Notes under the pieces: generated by a model
Database searches by the model: none
The model's input: only the letters and a program-made list of their open reading frames with translations
Told to the model about the DNA's origin: nothing
Made by a program: the position numbers and the translations under genes
Assembly (NCBI GenBank): GCA_037957365.1
Contig: JARHVA010001174.1
Span: 3,250,001-3,314,000, forward strand
DNA from: Torreya grandis
Lineage: Eukaryota; Streptophyta; Pinopsida; Cupressales; Taxaceae
Length of the DNA: 64,000 nucleotides
Direction of reading: 5' to 3'
Part shown: piece by piece, positions 20,959 through 34,195 of the stretch
How the letters are laid out: every line of letters starts with the position of its first letter
Position numbering within the stretch: the first letter of the stretch is position 1

Positions 20959-22845
20959 GATTATATGATCATTATATAATTAGAACATTGTAAGTTTATT
21001 TCTTGAGGTTTTTCTTTGGTCTTGAGTTACCTTGCTATTGAAAACATCCATATTGTATCTTATGGTCTTGATCATCATAATGTTTGTTGTAATATTCAAT
21101 AATAACAATGTATAATGATATTTATCAAATCTAAGTTGATGATAATTTGTTTATAACACTTAATGCTTTGTCACTTGGTGTAGGCTAGTGCTCGACTCAT
21201 AGTTGGATGTTAACATTAGTGTTAAGAACTCACAATTGATTAGTAAATAGCGTTGAGAATATTATATGGAAACATAATATTGATAGCCATAGACTTGGAA
21301 TATAAGTGATCATAATTCTCTTTCATATTGTAAAATTATAGATTAATATTAATGTGTGAAATTACTAACCAATCAATGTTAAGTTTGACATATAATTTAA
21401 ATTAATAAACAAAGTTAATAAATCCTACTCGAGCTATTCTAGTATCTTGATGTGACTAGTGTGACTCCCTCTTAGCATTAGTGTTGTAGGAAATAATTTG
21501 GGAATGGTTGACCATGGTGGGTCTATAAGTACCCTTTGGAATCTTCTTGTTAGAATAATGTAAATGTATCTTAGACTTAAATTCTATCTTTTAAAGCTCA
21601 TGGATATTTATATTATCCTTTTGAATCATTGGGCAATTGTATGCACTCTTACATGATTTTGTGAAATTTTACATTATAATTTTATTTATTTTTTAATCAA
21701 CCTTATCGGCCTAGAGAGAGGCTCTAAATTATTACCTGAACTTGAGGTTTTGCAAAAAAGAAAAATTGAAATATATATCATTAACTTATGTGATTCATAA
21801 TCTATAATTATTATTTATCTACCCCATTTCATTAATTTTTTATGGATTTGATTCTAGAGGTAATTGACAATTTTTTGTACCTATTTTCCATTTTATCTTA
21901 CGAAGTTGATTCAAAATTGAGTTGTCAACAATAGCTAGAAGAGTCCTAAGGAGAAATCAGTGTTTTATGGTAGTTAATATTACCTTTAAATTTATATAAG
22001 AACCCTTTTTAGCTCTTTTGGATGTCTTTACTATTTTTAGTGACCCTATTTCCAAACCTAGTTTATTCTAAATTTGTTTAGCAGAACAAATTTTACCATG
22101 AAAACCCAATTGGAATGCTGAGATATTTTAAAATTTAAATTATTTTAAGTTGTTTTTTTAGGTTCATAGTGGTATTATATAGCTAATATATTATATAATA
22201 ACTTTCAAAAATACTTTTCTCTAGTGGAAGTATTTTTTCCATCACCATTTCATAGATGATTTAATGACATTGAGACTAGACTAAGAGGAGAGCTAGCCAA
22301 GTTTAGTTGCTTTGAGATTGAGATTTTTTGCTCCGACATAAATGGTTAGATTTGAATAACATATTTTGGGTAGTATGATGGTTATTTAAGAGTTTGAGTG
22401 AAATGGGAGCTTGGTTGTTCTCTTATTTTTTTATGCTTGAGGTCATGGTCTGTAGTGCCACCTTGTCAATGAATCATTGGTAAATTATGTTTCTTACCAT
22501 TGGAGACAAGTTTGAGTGTTCTATCATTGGTATAAATTATACTTGACAACCCTTGAGTATCAAATTCAATATTAGTGTTGTAAAATTATTCTAATGTAGT
22601 CGACACAACTTTGTTATAATGAACTTTTTGAACACCTTGATGAAGCTCATATTCTGAGATTGAAGGTGAGCAACCAGGTAGTAGGTAACATGCACTATTT
22701 TGAGTGTGTTTCATGCATGTATTTATATGGTTTGTTAGTTGGAGTGTTCACTTATGTGAAATTAGTGTTGCGCACACACAAAAAAATGGTAATATTTTTA
22801 AGGGTTTTGTTTGATTTTACTTGAGGTAAAGTTTTGGGTGTTACA
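20959..22845 (+). mobile_element. Piece 3 of the 5' LTR of the outer LARD-like element
   Basis: From the right-hand GATTA the sequence resumes exactly where 4000 left off and matches 28456-30367, for example AATCCTACTC, GACTAGTGTGACTCCCTCTTAGCATTAGTGTT (read in parts) and TGAGACTAGACT. It ends GGGTGTTACA, inverted relative to the LTR start TGTAATACCC. Confidence 0.92.
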
Positions 22846-22848
22846 TTT

Positions 22849-22860
22849 TGGTATCAGAGC
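22849..22860 (+). promoter_or_regulatory. Primer binding site (tRNA-Met initiator) of the LARD-like element
   Basis: TGGTATCAGAGC three bases after the LTR end at 22845. Confidence 0.95.
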
Positions 22861-25800
22861 TTGGGTTCAACACTGAGAGATATGGGGACTGTGTTTGGTA
22901 TTCATGATGAATTTTTGAAACTTATCATCACAATATTTCTTTTTTCAATTGTACTCACAATGAGTAGAGATCATAAGTTGAACTATTGATCAAGTGGTTG
23001 GATATTGGGTAAAGTTCCCATGAGTTTGGATTGGTGACTTCATTGGCATGCCTACACTTCAAGTTATTTTGTTGTGTTATACCTATTGTATGATATATAA
23101 TTACTTGTACAAGGTAGTGTATTTTAATCATTGCTTATGACTATGTAGTTTCTATAAGTGTATTATGTGGTATTTTTTGAAATCTTATTGCACTCCCTGA
23201 GTATTATATTATACATAACTAAGCCTATTTTAGATAGGGAGTATAAGATTAATCTTCCTCAAGATTCCATTATGGTATGATTAAAATTATAGAGTGTTTT
23301 GGATTTCATTTAATATTAAATTGTTAATAAAGAAGAAGTGATAAATATCTATGGTATGTAGTGGTAATTGGTTTGTATAAGTAAATTAGTTAGATATATA
23401 AGGTTCCTACTACATGTTTCCATATTATATTAATTATGAGGAGACATTATATCTCTTTAATTTTTTTCTCTGATCTAAGCTTGATCTCATATAACTTAGG
23501 GCATTTCAAATCCATAAATAATCTTATGGTGTTTAGGTAAAGGTGGTAATAATTGGTCTATTATATACTTATCCAATTGTTGGAAAGTTACTAAATGAAG
23601 AATTAAAAACTTACCTCTTATTAGTGTGAAATAAATATCACTTAATAATATACTATGTGCTTATCTAAAAGGCCTAATTAGTAACTTATCTATTTGATTT
23701 AATATAGCCAATTTTTTATATCTTTTTAATATATTGATGGATTGCATGATTGTTATTCCTTGAGGAGTTTATGACTTGTAAGGTCGTTCTGTCCATGGAA
23801 ATACCTTGAGTAAACCTAATATGTCTATGTTCATGACCTTGTACCACTTTATGATGGTTCCTAATGTATTAATCCTATTTTGAGACTAAGTAGCATGGTT
23901 CTTTCTTCTATTGTACCTTTTAAAAGTATATCATTGGTTTTATCTATCTATTTAGGAACCAGGTTATCTCATTAATAGTCATTGTGAGACTTCTTACCTT
24001 GTGTTATGTCTAAAAAGGAAATTTGAATTAATAAACTACAAATAAAACAAAAAAATGATGAAAAAGAAAACAAGTTAATAATATTGAATCAAGTAAGAAC
24101 TTGCAACCTTATTTATTAGACATTACATCATGAGGGATCAGTGATTATGGTGGATTACCTTGATTTTTAGCCATAGAGATATTAGATTTGACATGGGTAA
24201 TTATAGAAAGTGAAATTAGAATAGGATAATTATGATAAAAAGGGAACAATTTATGTCCTTTGATTGTTCAGATATGTTATAGGAATTCTTGATACTTCTC
24301 CTTATTCGGCATACTTGAAATGAATCTAATTGTGTTAGTTTCATCAATTATGGGTATTAATATATGATACATTTTTACAATTTAATTTTGATATTCTTGC
24401 AATGATAAAGACATTTACATCATAAATAATAGATGGAAACAATTGAGATTAGAGTTTTCTTTTTTAGGAAAGACTTATGCATTGCCATTTAAGGTACCTT
24501 GATACTATGAAAAAGGTTGACATGTATATTATTTTATGGTTACGGTAGAGGATAATGATGTAATTAGAGATATTATATCTATTTTTTGGGTCTATGAGCT
24601 TGCCTTGACCCTTATGAAAAACCCATAAAATTATGTTATGTTATTGTGAAATTTGTCCCAATTGTCATGAAACTATGTAAGTCTAGTATTTATGTCATTC
24701 GTGTGTAACCTTAACGTGTGAAGTTGTGTGCATCTATAATTATAAGACTTTATGTAAAACCCTATAACATTTTTACTCTCATTATACCTTAGAAATGGTG
24801 GAACTATGCTATATAATTAACCTTATTGTATGAATATCATGTGTATATGACTGAGTACTTACATGATGTTACGTTGTTAAGGTCAGTAATATAATTGTGT
24901 ATGTATTGTGGTAACCTTGTGTGTAACCATTATGTGTAATTTTTGTGTGAAATAACAACCCTTCTTAAGATTAATTGTTGTCTCAGTATAACTAATGATT
25001 GTAGTGATGTATAGTTGTAATCCATGGTATAAACCCTCTTTGTATTACCTTAGGACATTATGATGTTAGATACATAGATTGTTAGTGCTTACCCTATTTT
25101 GATAGTTTAGATGTTATAGTAGAGGGAAGTAGTCAGTGGGAAACACTTAGATATTTTTCACTTTATAGTACTTTGGTTGTATACCTTCAACAAGTTATGT
25201 TTTGAACATGGTTATTATCTATGGGATATGCTAATTGACATCATATGGGTCACATAATAGTCAGGGATGCAGGGTAATATGATTACTTTTGAGAACCTTT
25301 ATAGCACTGGGATGTTGAGTTTGGGAGTTGTGCAGTGGATATGTATTGTGACAATATTACATATGATGATGTGTAGTTATTGCTTTACATATAGGAGGTA
25401 ATTTATGGTATTTCCTTACCTCTAAGAGGTAATAGACAATGTTCTTCATACCTCTGGGAGGTATTTGAGATGCCTTGAACCTCTAAGAGGTAATCGGGAT
25501 GCCTCGTATCTTTATAAGGTAATTGAGATGATTTTATTCCTTCTTCCCTTAGGTGACTCATAAGTCAAATAATGTGCATGATGTGATATATTTTCATATA
25601 TGTTTTGTCAAAATTATTTTATTTGATTGTGCTTTATTTTAAATTGATCTAGAAACCAACATTTTATGTTATTTTATTTGAATAGTTTAAACAATTGGTC
25701 GATTATGGAAATTGTTGTTGAAACTAACATTTCAAATTTTTTGTTATGATTTTAATCACTTGAACTATTGTTGAGACTAACAGTTTGGATTGTTGTTAGA

Positions 25801-26658
25801 AATATTTTGATCACTTGATCTTATTTTCTATTAGTTTATGTTTTTACATGATTAGATAATTTTTTTTATTATCTATTTTAGTGATTGTTGTGTTCATTTT
25901 CCATTTATACATATGTGCATAATTATTATGCCAATGATGATGTATGGGGGGAAGAAGTAGCTTGGAATATAGCTAGTGGGATTGTGATGGGTAACCTATC
26001 ACTCAAGTTAAGATACCATCCTTTCCACCCCACTAAACATGGTAGTTGTTTATTACTTATTATTTTTCTAACAGGGAGGTCCAAGTAGTGATGTTTAAGT
26101 TATTTGGGAGGTATAAGGTGGCTTTTTGATGATGGGAGGTCTAAGTAGATGATTTCATGTAGCCATTTCTTGGTATTTTATGCATATATGTGCTTATTTC
26201 AACATATTTCAATGGCATAATAGTTTTGCATAATTCAGTATGGTTTAATATTGCTTTATATTATTTAATAGAAATAATTATTATGTCAGTATATTATACT
26301 TTCAACATGGGATGGTTCAAATATTTTTCATTATGATTCATGACAGGACAAAATTCTAGTTATACATATTACTAGTTAGCATTACATTATGGTAAAGTAT
26401 CTTTGGGATTCATATGATAGGGAAACAAAGTGGTTGACAATATGACCAATTAACACTATGAAAACTAATTATTGAAATGCCATCATAATCATTGATTTAA
26501 AGCAAACACTAATCGCAAAATATAATGAGTAAAAGATTTATAAATTGAAAGATGTAAATAATTCTAGAAATTTAATTGTGAAGGCTTGGTTAATTTTTAA
26601 ACTCAAATTGTTGTTTCACTCATTGGCCAGAGTTCCACATCGAAGATGATGATTTTAT
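22861..26658 (+). mobile_element. Internal region of the outer LARD-like Gypsy derivative
   Basis: About 3.8 kb between PBS and polypurine tract. There is no gag, protease, RT or RNase H signal in any frame. The only coding trace is at the extreme 3' end, where 26616-26670 reads HWPEFHIEDDDFIRGGE, the layout of the last residues of Gypsy integrases (F-P-x-F-x-L-E-D-K, then a G-rich PPT-encoded tail). The unit thus looks like a Gypsy element that kept its ends and replaced or lost its genes, as LARDs do. Confidence 0.75.
25386..25530. repeat. Array of five short palindromes, period about 30 bp
   Basis: Five spaced copies of an imperfect palindrome whose best form is TTACCTCTAAGAGGTAAT (25416). 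Variants start near 25387, 25448, 25477 and 25507. The 12-15 bp spacers are partly conserved (GAGATGCC, GGGATGCC). Confidence 0.8.
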
Positions 26659-26671
26659 AAGAGGGGGAGAA
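26659..26671 (+). promoter_or_regulatory. Polypurine tract of the LARD-like element
   Basis: AAGAGGGGGAGAA directly before TGTAATACCC, the 3' LTR start. Plus-strand synthesis would start here. Confidence 0.9.
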
Positions 26672-28047
26672 TGTAATACCCTTGTGTTGAACCACTATAG
26701 ACACCTTTATTTTTGTCGCATTGTCATAAGTAGAGACCATGTTAGGAGGGTATAAATCTCAGTGAGAGATGCCTAGCATTATTCTGATTGTATCTAAATA
26801 TGTTTGTATACATTATTCTATATTGTGGATTTGATTATCTATAGGCGATTTTATCAGCTAATCTAGGATTATGATTTGGGTCACGATATGATTGTATTAA
26901 TTGATACACATGTAGCTATTATTATTCAGATTACTAGTTATTGATTATTTATTGGATGTTTTCTACACATCAATTATATGAGATGTTGTCTATGATTTCC
27001 TGAGCATGATAATCCTAGACCTTGAATATGAGCTTATGTTTATGCATGTTATAATTATATATATCTATTATCGATAGAGTACTTATTGTAGGTGAAAGTC
27101 TTTGTGCTTATGAATTATGTATTTAGACAATTGAGAAACATTTGGGTCACATGAAAAAATGGTAACTGAGATTGAATAATCATTGATCATAACTATTTAG
27201 CTGTTACCATAAATAACTAATGGTTTACTCACAATTTTAATAAGTAAATAAATAAATAAATAATTATTAAGATGCTTTAGTAATGTAATATCATATTTTA
27301 CTATCTAATAGATGATAAATTTAATATTTAATAGTAACATTAACTAAATATTATTTATTATATTAATAAATTACTTTAGTGGAGCTTAAAATAAGTGAGG
27401 TCATAATTAGACCCACTTAATGGGTGACCAAGCATGTGGTAGGAGTATTTAGGGTTTTAAAGATAAAAATAATAAAAGGCGGGTGGGGGAGGGGGGGCGA
27501 GGGGAGGTCAAAACCAGTTTGGGGTTTTGAATTCTCATTTTCTCCTCCAAGTTCTTGCCTCCATGGAAGTTTATGTTACCAGGGGAGCCAAGCAAGAAAT
27601 GAATTTCAACAGGAAGAGCCAGATTTTGTGTATCTAGGCAAGTTAACTCTCCCTCATAGATTTCTCTATTCTTTTTCTCAGACTTATAAATAAAGTATAC
27701 AAAGAATGGTAGCTTATTTTAATTTTTTGAATCATGTGTTTTGTTTATTGGGTTATTTTGTATTCAAAATTTATTTTAAAAAAAAAAAAACTCTTTATTT
27801 AGCGTTGTCGATTTGACAAGGGTTTTGTAATGAACTAGATACTTATTGTATATATTTTCCTTCTGACATATGCATGTTTAATTGAAATAAATATGTATAT
27901 ATATATATATATATATATGAGATTTTACTCATTATATATATTTTATATATGTATTCTATGTATATATACATATTCTGTATGATTCTTCTTATTTTATGTG
28001 CATATATTCAAGCTATGAAAATGAATACATTTATATGAATAATAATA

Positions 28048-28075
28048 AAAAATTATATATATATATATACACACA

Positions 28076-28119
<44 letters not shown>

Positions 28120-28129
28120 CATACATATA

Positions 28130-28177
<48 letters not shown>

Positions 28178-28217
28178 TGTGTGTGTGTGTCTGTGTGTCT
28201 CTGTGTGTGTGTGTGTA
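28048..28217. repeat. Compound (TA)n-(TG)n microsatellite in the LTR
   Basis: TA repeats with CATA interruptions, then about 85 bp of TG repeats with a few CTG interruptions. The equivalent place in the 5' LTR is where LINE DNA is inserted. Confidence 0.95.
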
Positions 28218-28593
28218 TTAGAATGAATGTCAAATTTTTATTGTTATCTTATTTATGATTCTGATATAGAAAAAGTAAGACGAATGTGTGAGGGCACTTT
28301 TACTTGCTCAGCGTAAGTTGACCCATTGTTACCTATGTCTTTGTGTAGGAGAAGAACTCACCAATGGTATAAAAAGTTTAGAGATATTATCCATGTTATG
28401 TTGAAAGTTGTAGCATCTTGAATGTTATTCAATTTGTATTTTGTAATGGATATTGATTATATGGTCATTGTCTAATTAGAACATTGTAAGTTTGCTTGAG
28501 GTTTGTCTTTGGTCTTGAGTTACTTTGCTATTGAAAAGATCCATATTGTATCTTATGTTCTTGATCACCATAATGATTATTGTAATATATTCA

Positions 28594-28620
28594 ATAATAA
28601 TAATAATAATAATAATAATG
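28594..28620. repeat. (AAT)n microsatellite
   Basis: Nine or so AAT units. The 5' LTR has a short form at about 21098. Confidence 0.9.
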
Positions 28621-30408
28621 TATAATGATATTTCTCAAATCTAAGTTGATGATAATTTATTTATAACACTTAATGCTTTGTCACTTGGTGTAGGCTAGTG
28701 CTTCAATCATAGTTGGATGATAACATTAGTGTCGATAACTCAAAATTGATTAGTAAATAGCATTGAGAATATTATATGGAAAGATAACATTGATAGTCAT
28801 AGACTTGGAAAATAAGTGAGCTTAATTCTCTTATGTATTATAAAATTATGGATTAATCTTAATGTGTGAAATTGCTAAACAATCAACTTTGAGTTTGACC
28901 TATAATTAAAATTAATAATCAAAGTTAATAAATCCTACTCAAGCTATTATAGTATCTTGATGTGACTAGTGTGACTCCCTCTTAGCATTAGTGTTATAAG
29001 AAATAATTTGGGGAAGGTTGACCATGGTGGGTCTATACGTGCTCTTTGGATTCTTCTTGTTAGAATAATGTAAATGTATCTGAGACTTAATTTCTAGATT
29101 TTGAAGCTAATGGATAATTATATCATCCTATTGAATCATTGGTGGATGATTGGGAAATTATGTGCACTCTTATGTGATTTTGTGCAAGTTTACATTCTAA
29201 ATTTCTCTATTTTAATATCAACCTTATCGGCCCAAAGAGAAGCTATAAATTAATACCTGAACTTGAAATTTTGGAGAAAAAACTTGAAAACTATAGAATT
29301 AATTTATGTGAACTATAATATTTAATATTTATTTCTCTACCCCATTATATTGATTTTTGGAAGATCTAATTTTAGAGGTAATTGGTAATTTTTTGGACTT
29401 GTTTTCCTTTTCAGTCTATGAGGTTGATTCAAAACCGAGTTGTTAAAAATAACGAGAGGAGTCCTAAGGAGAAATAAATATTTGATAGTAGTTAATATTA
29501 ATTTTGAATTTATAGAAGAATTTTTATTTAGTTATTTTGGACGTCTTTAATATTTTTAGTGATCCTATTTCCAAACCCAATTTATTCTAAATTTGCTTAG
29601 TAGAATAAATTTCAGCATGAAAATCTGTTTGGAATGCTGAGATATTTTAGCATTTAAATTATTATAGGATATTTTTATAGGTTAATAGTGGTATTATTTA
29701 ACTAATATATTATATAATAACTTTATAAAATACTTTTACCCTAGTGGAAGTATTTTTTCCATCACCATTTCATAGGTGATTAAATGACATTGAGACTAGA
29801 CTCAGAGGAGAGCTAGCCAAGTTTGGTAGCTTCGAGATTGAGATTTTTTGATCCAAAATGAATGGTTAGTTTTAAATAAAATATTTTGGGTGGTATGGTA
29901 GTTATTTGGGAATTTGAGTGAAATAGGAGCTTGGTTGATCTCTTAGTTTTTTTGCACTTGAGTTCATGGTCTATAGTGCCAACTTATCAATAAATCATTA
30001 ACAGATTATGTTTGTTACTATTGAAGATAAGTTTGAGTGTTGGTATCATTGTTATAAACTATAATTGACAACACTTGAGTATCAAAGTCAAACATAATAC
30101 TAAAAAATGATTCTAGTGTAATCGACACAACTTTATTACAATAAGCTTGTTGAACACCTTTATGAAGCTCATATTTTGACATTGAAGGTGAGCATTCATG
30201 TGGTAGGCAATGCACACTTTTATGAGTAAGTTTTGTGTATGTATGTGGATATTTTATTAATTAAAGTGTTCACTTATGTGAAGATAGTGTTGCACAAACA
30301 AAAAAAAATGGTAGCATTTTTAAAGGTTTTGTTTAAGTTTGCTTGAGGTAAATTTTTGGGCATTACATTTGGTGTTCATTACCAATCCACTTTGGATAAT
30401 GTGATGTC

Positions 30409-31800
30409 CAAAATTTTACCCAAATAAAACTTGTAAAAAACTACTATTTTTTTCTTATCTTATACAACACTAACTCTGTATGAGCAAATATTCCAACTAT
30501 TTATGCAACCACACTCAAGCATGCCTTGATTACACACATCTTATAAACTCACATACATAATCAAAATAAACCTTAAAAATAACCAAGCACACTCAAGCAT
30601 GCCTTGATTACACACATATTATAAACTCACATACATAATCAAAATAAACCTTAAAAATACACAAACACATTCAAGGTATGTTATATGCAATGTATACACT
30701 CACCTTCTATTTTAGAAAATAAAATGCATAAAGGTGTTCTACATGCTAGATGTGACTAAGCTATGTCGACTACACCAAAATTAGTGTACAAAACTAAACT
30801 CAAATTCGATATTCAATGGATATCAAGTATAACTTAAAATAATGAAACTATTACTAAATATTATCCTAAATGGTATCAAACATGATCTGTCAACGGTTTG
30901 TTGACACCTTGTTTCTACCATTACAACTGTAAGCATGTTAAAACTGCATAAGAAACTAGACTCCTAATTAGTTTAAATTTAAATATGCTCGTGTACCACC
31001 TATGATTACACTATTTAGGGTTAATCATTCATGTCGAAGATAAATTACCCAACCATCGTGCATCCAAACTTGACTAGCTCACATCACAATCAAGTTTCAT
31101 TTTTGTTAAATTATTTATCAAATGGCGATGGATAAAATACCCACACAAGGTAAAAAGTTTTTTTGGAAGTTATTTTGTATTATATTAGCTATAAGATACT
31201 ACTAAGAACCAACAAAAATAATCACCATTAATTTAAATTATAAAATAGCTCAACGTTCCAAACGGGTTTTAATGCAAAAAATTGTTATGCTATGCAATTT
31301 CTCGTTTAACTAGGGTTTGGAATTGATTCATGAAAAATAGTAAAAACCCTTGAAATTTTTAAATAAAATTTGATGTTTTGATTTAAAAGTAAATTTAAAT
31401 AAAATTTGATGTATTAATTTAAATGTAAAAATAATCACTACCAACCTTCAGTTTCTTGTAAAGATTCTTATAACTATTTTTGGTAACTCAAATTTGAAAT
31501 GAGTTTATAGATTGAAACAAAAAATTAGGTGCATAAAATTACCAAAAGTCTCTAGAAATAAATCCACCAAAAATCATTGGGATAGGGTATGAAAATAATG
31601 GTTTCAGATCTTAATTTTCATGATATAATTTTAGAGATGAAAATTTTTAGTTTCATAAAATCTTTAGTTCTATTAAATTGAGCCCATTTTTAGACTGAGA
31701 ATGTAGATTAAAATCAAAACAACAAAAAAAAAATTGAATAAATTAAAGTTACCTATGTTAATTTAAACATAAGAGGAAATCATATCAACCCCCAAATCTA
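30409..31800 (-). mobile_element. Inverted, diverged LTR fragment of the same LARD-like family
   Basis: Reverse-complementing the end of the 3' LTR and comparing with this block gives collinear matches: TGATGTCCAAAATTTTACC for the LTR end, CAACACTAA, CACCTTC...AAAGGTGTTC, GTGTCGATTACAC versus ATGTCGACTACAC, CATTCCAAACAG versus CGTTCCAAACGG, and TAATGGGGTAGAG versus TTGGGATAGGG. Clear collinearity extends to about 31750; beyond that I cannot follow it. Either a solo/truncated LTR or the end of a minus-strand element. Confidence 0.75.
30510..30665. repeat. 78-bp perfect-period tandem duplication
   Basis: Copy 1 30510-30587, copy 2 30588-30665, starting CACACTCAAGCATGCCTTG. Only a few differences (CATCTTATAA versus CATATTATAA and the last bases). 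It is far more similar than the surrounding LTR comparison, so it is recent. Confidence 0.93.
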
Positions 31801-33625
31801 AGATTTTATCACTCTAACTTCTTTTGGCAAGGTGTTTCCGTCAAGGATTCTAGAAACTAAATAAAATTCAACAAGTGATTAATTTCTATAATTGTCCCTA
31901 GAAATGGTTTCTCCAAAGAAAAATTGGATGAGTTAGATGGATACAAGTTGATAAATCATATTATATTAGGATAAAGGTAGAGGTTTAATTTTTTTTTTAA
32001 TGCCAATTATCCTATTCCTTCAACTTCTAAGGAGGTTCTTTCTAATTTTGAAAACAATTTTATGATTCAACTCTACCCACCATGTCAACTTGATATGTTT
32101 TGGTCTTAAAAATTTCACCACTTTTATATTTCATAATTTAAATAATAATTTAATTATATAATATTGATTTTCTTGAGATAATCAAATATAAGTCTTATTC
32201 GATTATAAGATAATAATATTTTCTATATTATTTCAAATCTATTTGCTAAACTTATCTAGATCTTATTTCAAGACTTAGAGCTCTCCTTGATTATTTATCC
32301 CAATGCATTCCAATGATTAAGGGTGAGTGCCCCATCTTGATTAAATTAGTATCAATACTACAGTTCAATAATTTCAACATTACATCTTGAAACTTATCTT
32401 CTTAAGTTGCAAGACACCAAATAAAACCACTAGTATAGCAGAATTCTCAAGGATACTAAGACTAATCTAAACAAAATTAGGCTTGCAATAAATGTCAATC
32501 TCAATTTGTTATAACACGAGAATCTTTACTTTTATAATGATATCGATATGAAAGTATTACAAAATTATATTAATTTTTTAATCTAATCATGCCAACACAA
32601 GCATAATCTATGATAATAGTAAAATTAGTTATAACTATTCAAACTTACATCCTCAATAACTCTCAGTTATAACAAAATTTTCATAGTCACTCGATAAATT
32701 AATATCAAACAACTCTATTTAAAACACCAATAATAATAACAATACATAATATCTTTGTGAACAAGTAAGCTAGATCTTATTTTCTTGCATTATGACACAA
32801 ACAACAAGGGGTTAGTTAAAAGCCTTAGAAAAAGACTTCTCCCTTTTAAATACTTCATTTTCTAAATTAATAAACATATTAAAAAATGAATTAAACAATT
32901 AATTAAGACTTACATGCAAAAATTGGAGAAAACATTACACATGAAAATGACACCAGGCTTATTGGTAACCAACCAATCATTAAAAAATTAAAATCTTATT
33001 ATACAAGCAACAACAACATACCATTATAGATTGCAAAACAATTGATTCTCATCAAAGTAAACAATACTAACAATCCCATCATCACAATATCATTTGATTT
33101 CTAAGCACCCATCTAGATGTGATATCTATAATATAGTAGACAACTAAGAGGGAATTAAATTTTTAAATTTTAATTTTAATTCACAAAGGTTGGAAAGAAA
33201 ACTATATGGCCAATGATCAAAATTAATAACACAAAAAACCTTGCAAAGCATGTCAAAGAGTATATTGAATCTCCCTAGTTCGTATTAGATCTAATCAACG
33301 TTGCATGGACAATTTTCCACCCATATACCATAATGAAAACAAGCTTATTTAACACAATTCATTATGCTAAAATGAAAGTGTTATCTAAGGCAAATTATCT
33401 TATGAATAAGATTTATTCACATTAGTGTTACTCAAGTAAAATGTAAACAATAAGCCACTATCCTATATTCAATTAAAGATAAGATATATTTTATTCTATT
33501 TGTGGGAACTCGTGTTTATAATCTATATTATAATGACTTAACTCAAAATCTAAATATCACATATATAAACTTATTCATCTACATAACAACATATTTGTTC
33601 TCAAATATTTTTTCAAACTATTTAT
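31801..33625. other. AT-rich interval, no gene seen
   Basis: All six frames are densely stopped. Probably decayed LTR of the inverted copy, but collinearity with the reference LTR is no longer visible. Confidence 0.5.
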
Positions 33626-33635
33626 AGATGTTATT

Positions 33636-33699
<64 letters not shown>

Positions 33700-33776
33700 T
33701 GATAAATATTCTAGGTATTGAAAACATATTTTCATATATGTAAATATATACATATTTTAGAATATATGGTATATTT

Positions 33777-33829
<53 letters not shown>

Positions 33830-33832
33830 CAC
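33626..33832. repeat. Two microsatellites: (TTA)n-(TA)n and (GT)n-(GC)n
   Basis: 33630-33697 is TTA repeats passing into TA repeats. 33779-33832 is GT repeats ending in a short GCGCGC run. The order TTA-then-TA recurs at 34187-34235. Confidence 0.93.
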
Positions 33833-33845
33833 GCATATATGAAAT

Positions 33846-34184
33846 ATAATAACATTTCTCACATATATGAGATATTTATATATTTAGATAATAAAATAAA
33901 AATATATATAAATATAAAAGTTAAGTAAAATTTAATAAAAGTAAATAAGTAAAAATAAATAAATAATTAGATAAAATATTTTTATTTTTTTTCTTTTATT
34001 ATCTAAATATATAAATATCTCATATATGTGAGAAATGTTATTATATTATAATATATATAAATATAAAAGTTAAGTAAAATTTAATAAAAGTAAATAAGTA
34101 AAAATAAATAAATAATTAGATAAAATGTTTTTGTTTTTTTTCTTTTATTATCTAAATATATAAATATCTCATATATGTGATAAA

Positions 34185-34195
<11 letters not shown>
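33846..34195. repeat. Foldback (MITE-like) unit with a 149-bp tandem duplication
   Basis: 33846-33896 (AATAACATTTCTCACATATA...) is the reverse complement of 33994-34044 (...TATATGTGAGAAATGTTATT), a stem of about 50 bp around an AT-rich loop. The loop plus right arm is then repeated: copy 1 33901-34049, copy 2 34050-34197, differing at only a few positions. No transposase ORF; flanks are TA-rich so target duplications cannot be read. Confidence 0.88.

Larger units (their letters stand above)
26672..30367 (+). repeat. 3' LTR of the outer LARD-like element (3.7 kb)
   Basis: Starts TGTAATACCC, ends GGGCATTACA: an inverted 10-bp terminus on a 3696-bp LTR. It is uninterrupted, so it serves as the template for reading the shattered 5' LTR. 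A TATAAATA at 27685-27692, downstream of a G-rich stretch at 27481-27506, is a possible core promoter. It contains (AT)n at 27894-27917, a compound (TA)n-(TG)n at 28048-28217 and (AAT)n at 28594-28620. Confidence 0.93.

Noticed and set aside
27424..27693. 89-codon frame with a glycine/arginine-rich start
   Set aside because: Lies in the LTR; the composition comes from a G-rich tract, no homologous frame could be confirmed in the other LTR, and there is no known domain.
27994..28233. Paired 76-79 codon open frames on opposite strands
   Set aside because: Also microsatellite translation, inside the LTR.
30368..30385. TTTGGTGTTCATTACC after the 3' LTR as a second primer binding site (tandem element)
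   Set aside because: Only the first bases resemble TTTTGGTATCAGAGC; the inverted LTR starts 41 bp on, leaving no internal region.
33575..33862. 95-codon minus-strand frame with HTHTHT and IYIYIY
   Set aside because: Low-complexity translation of (GT)n and (TA)n.
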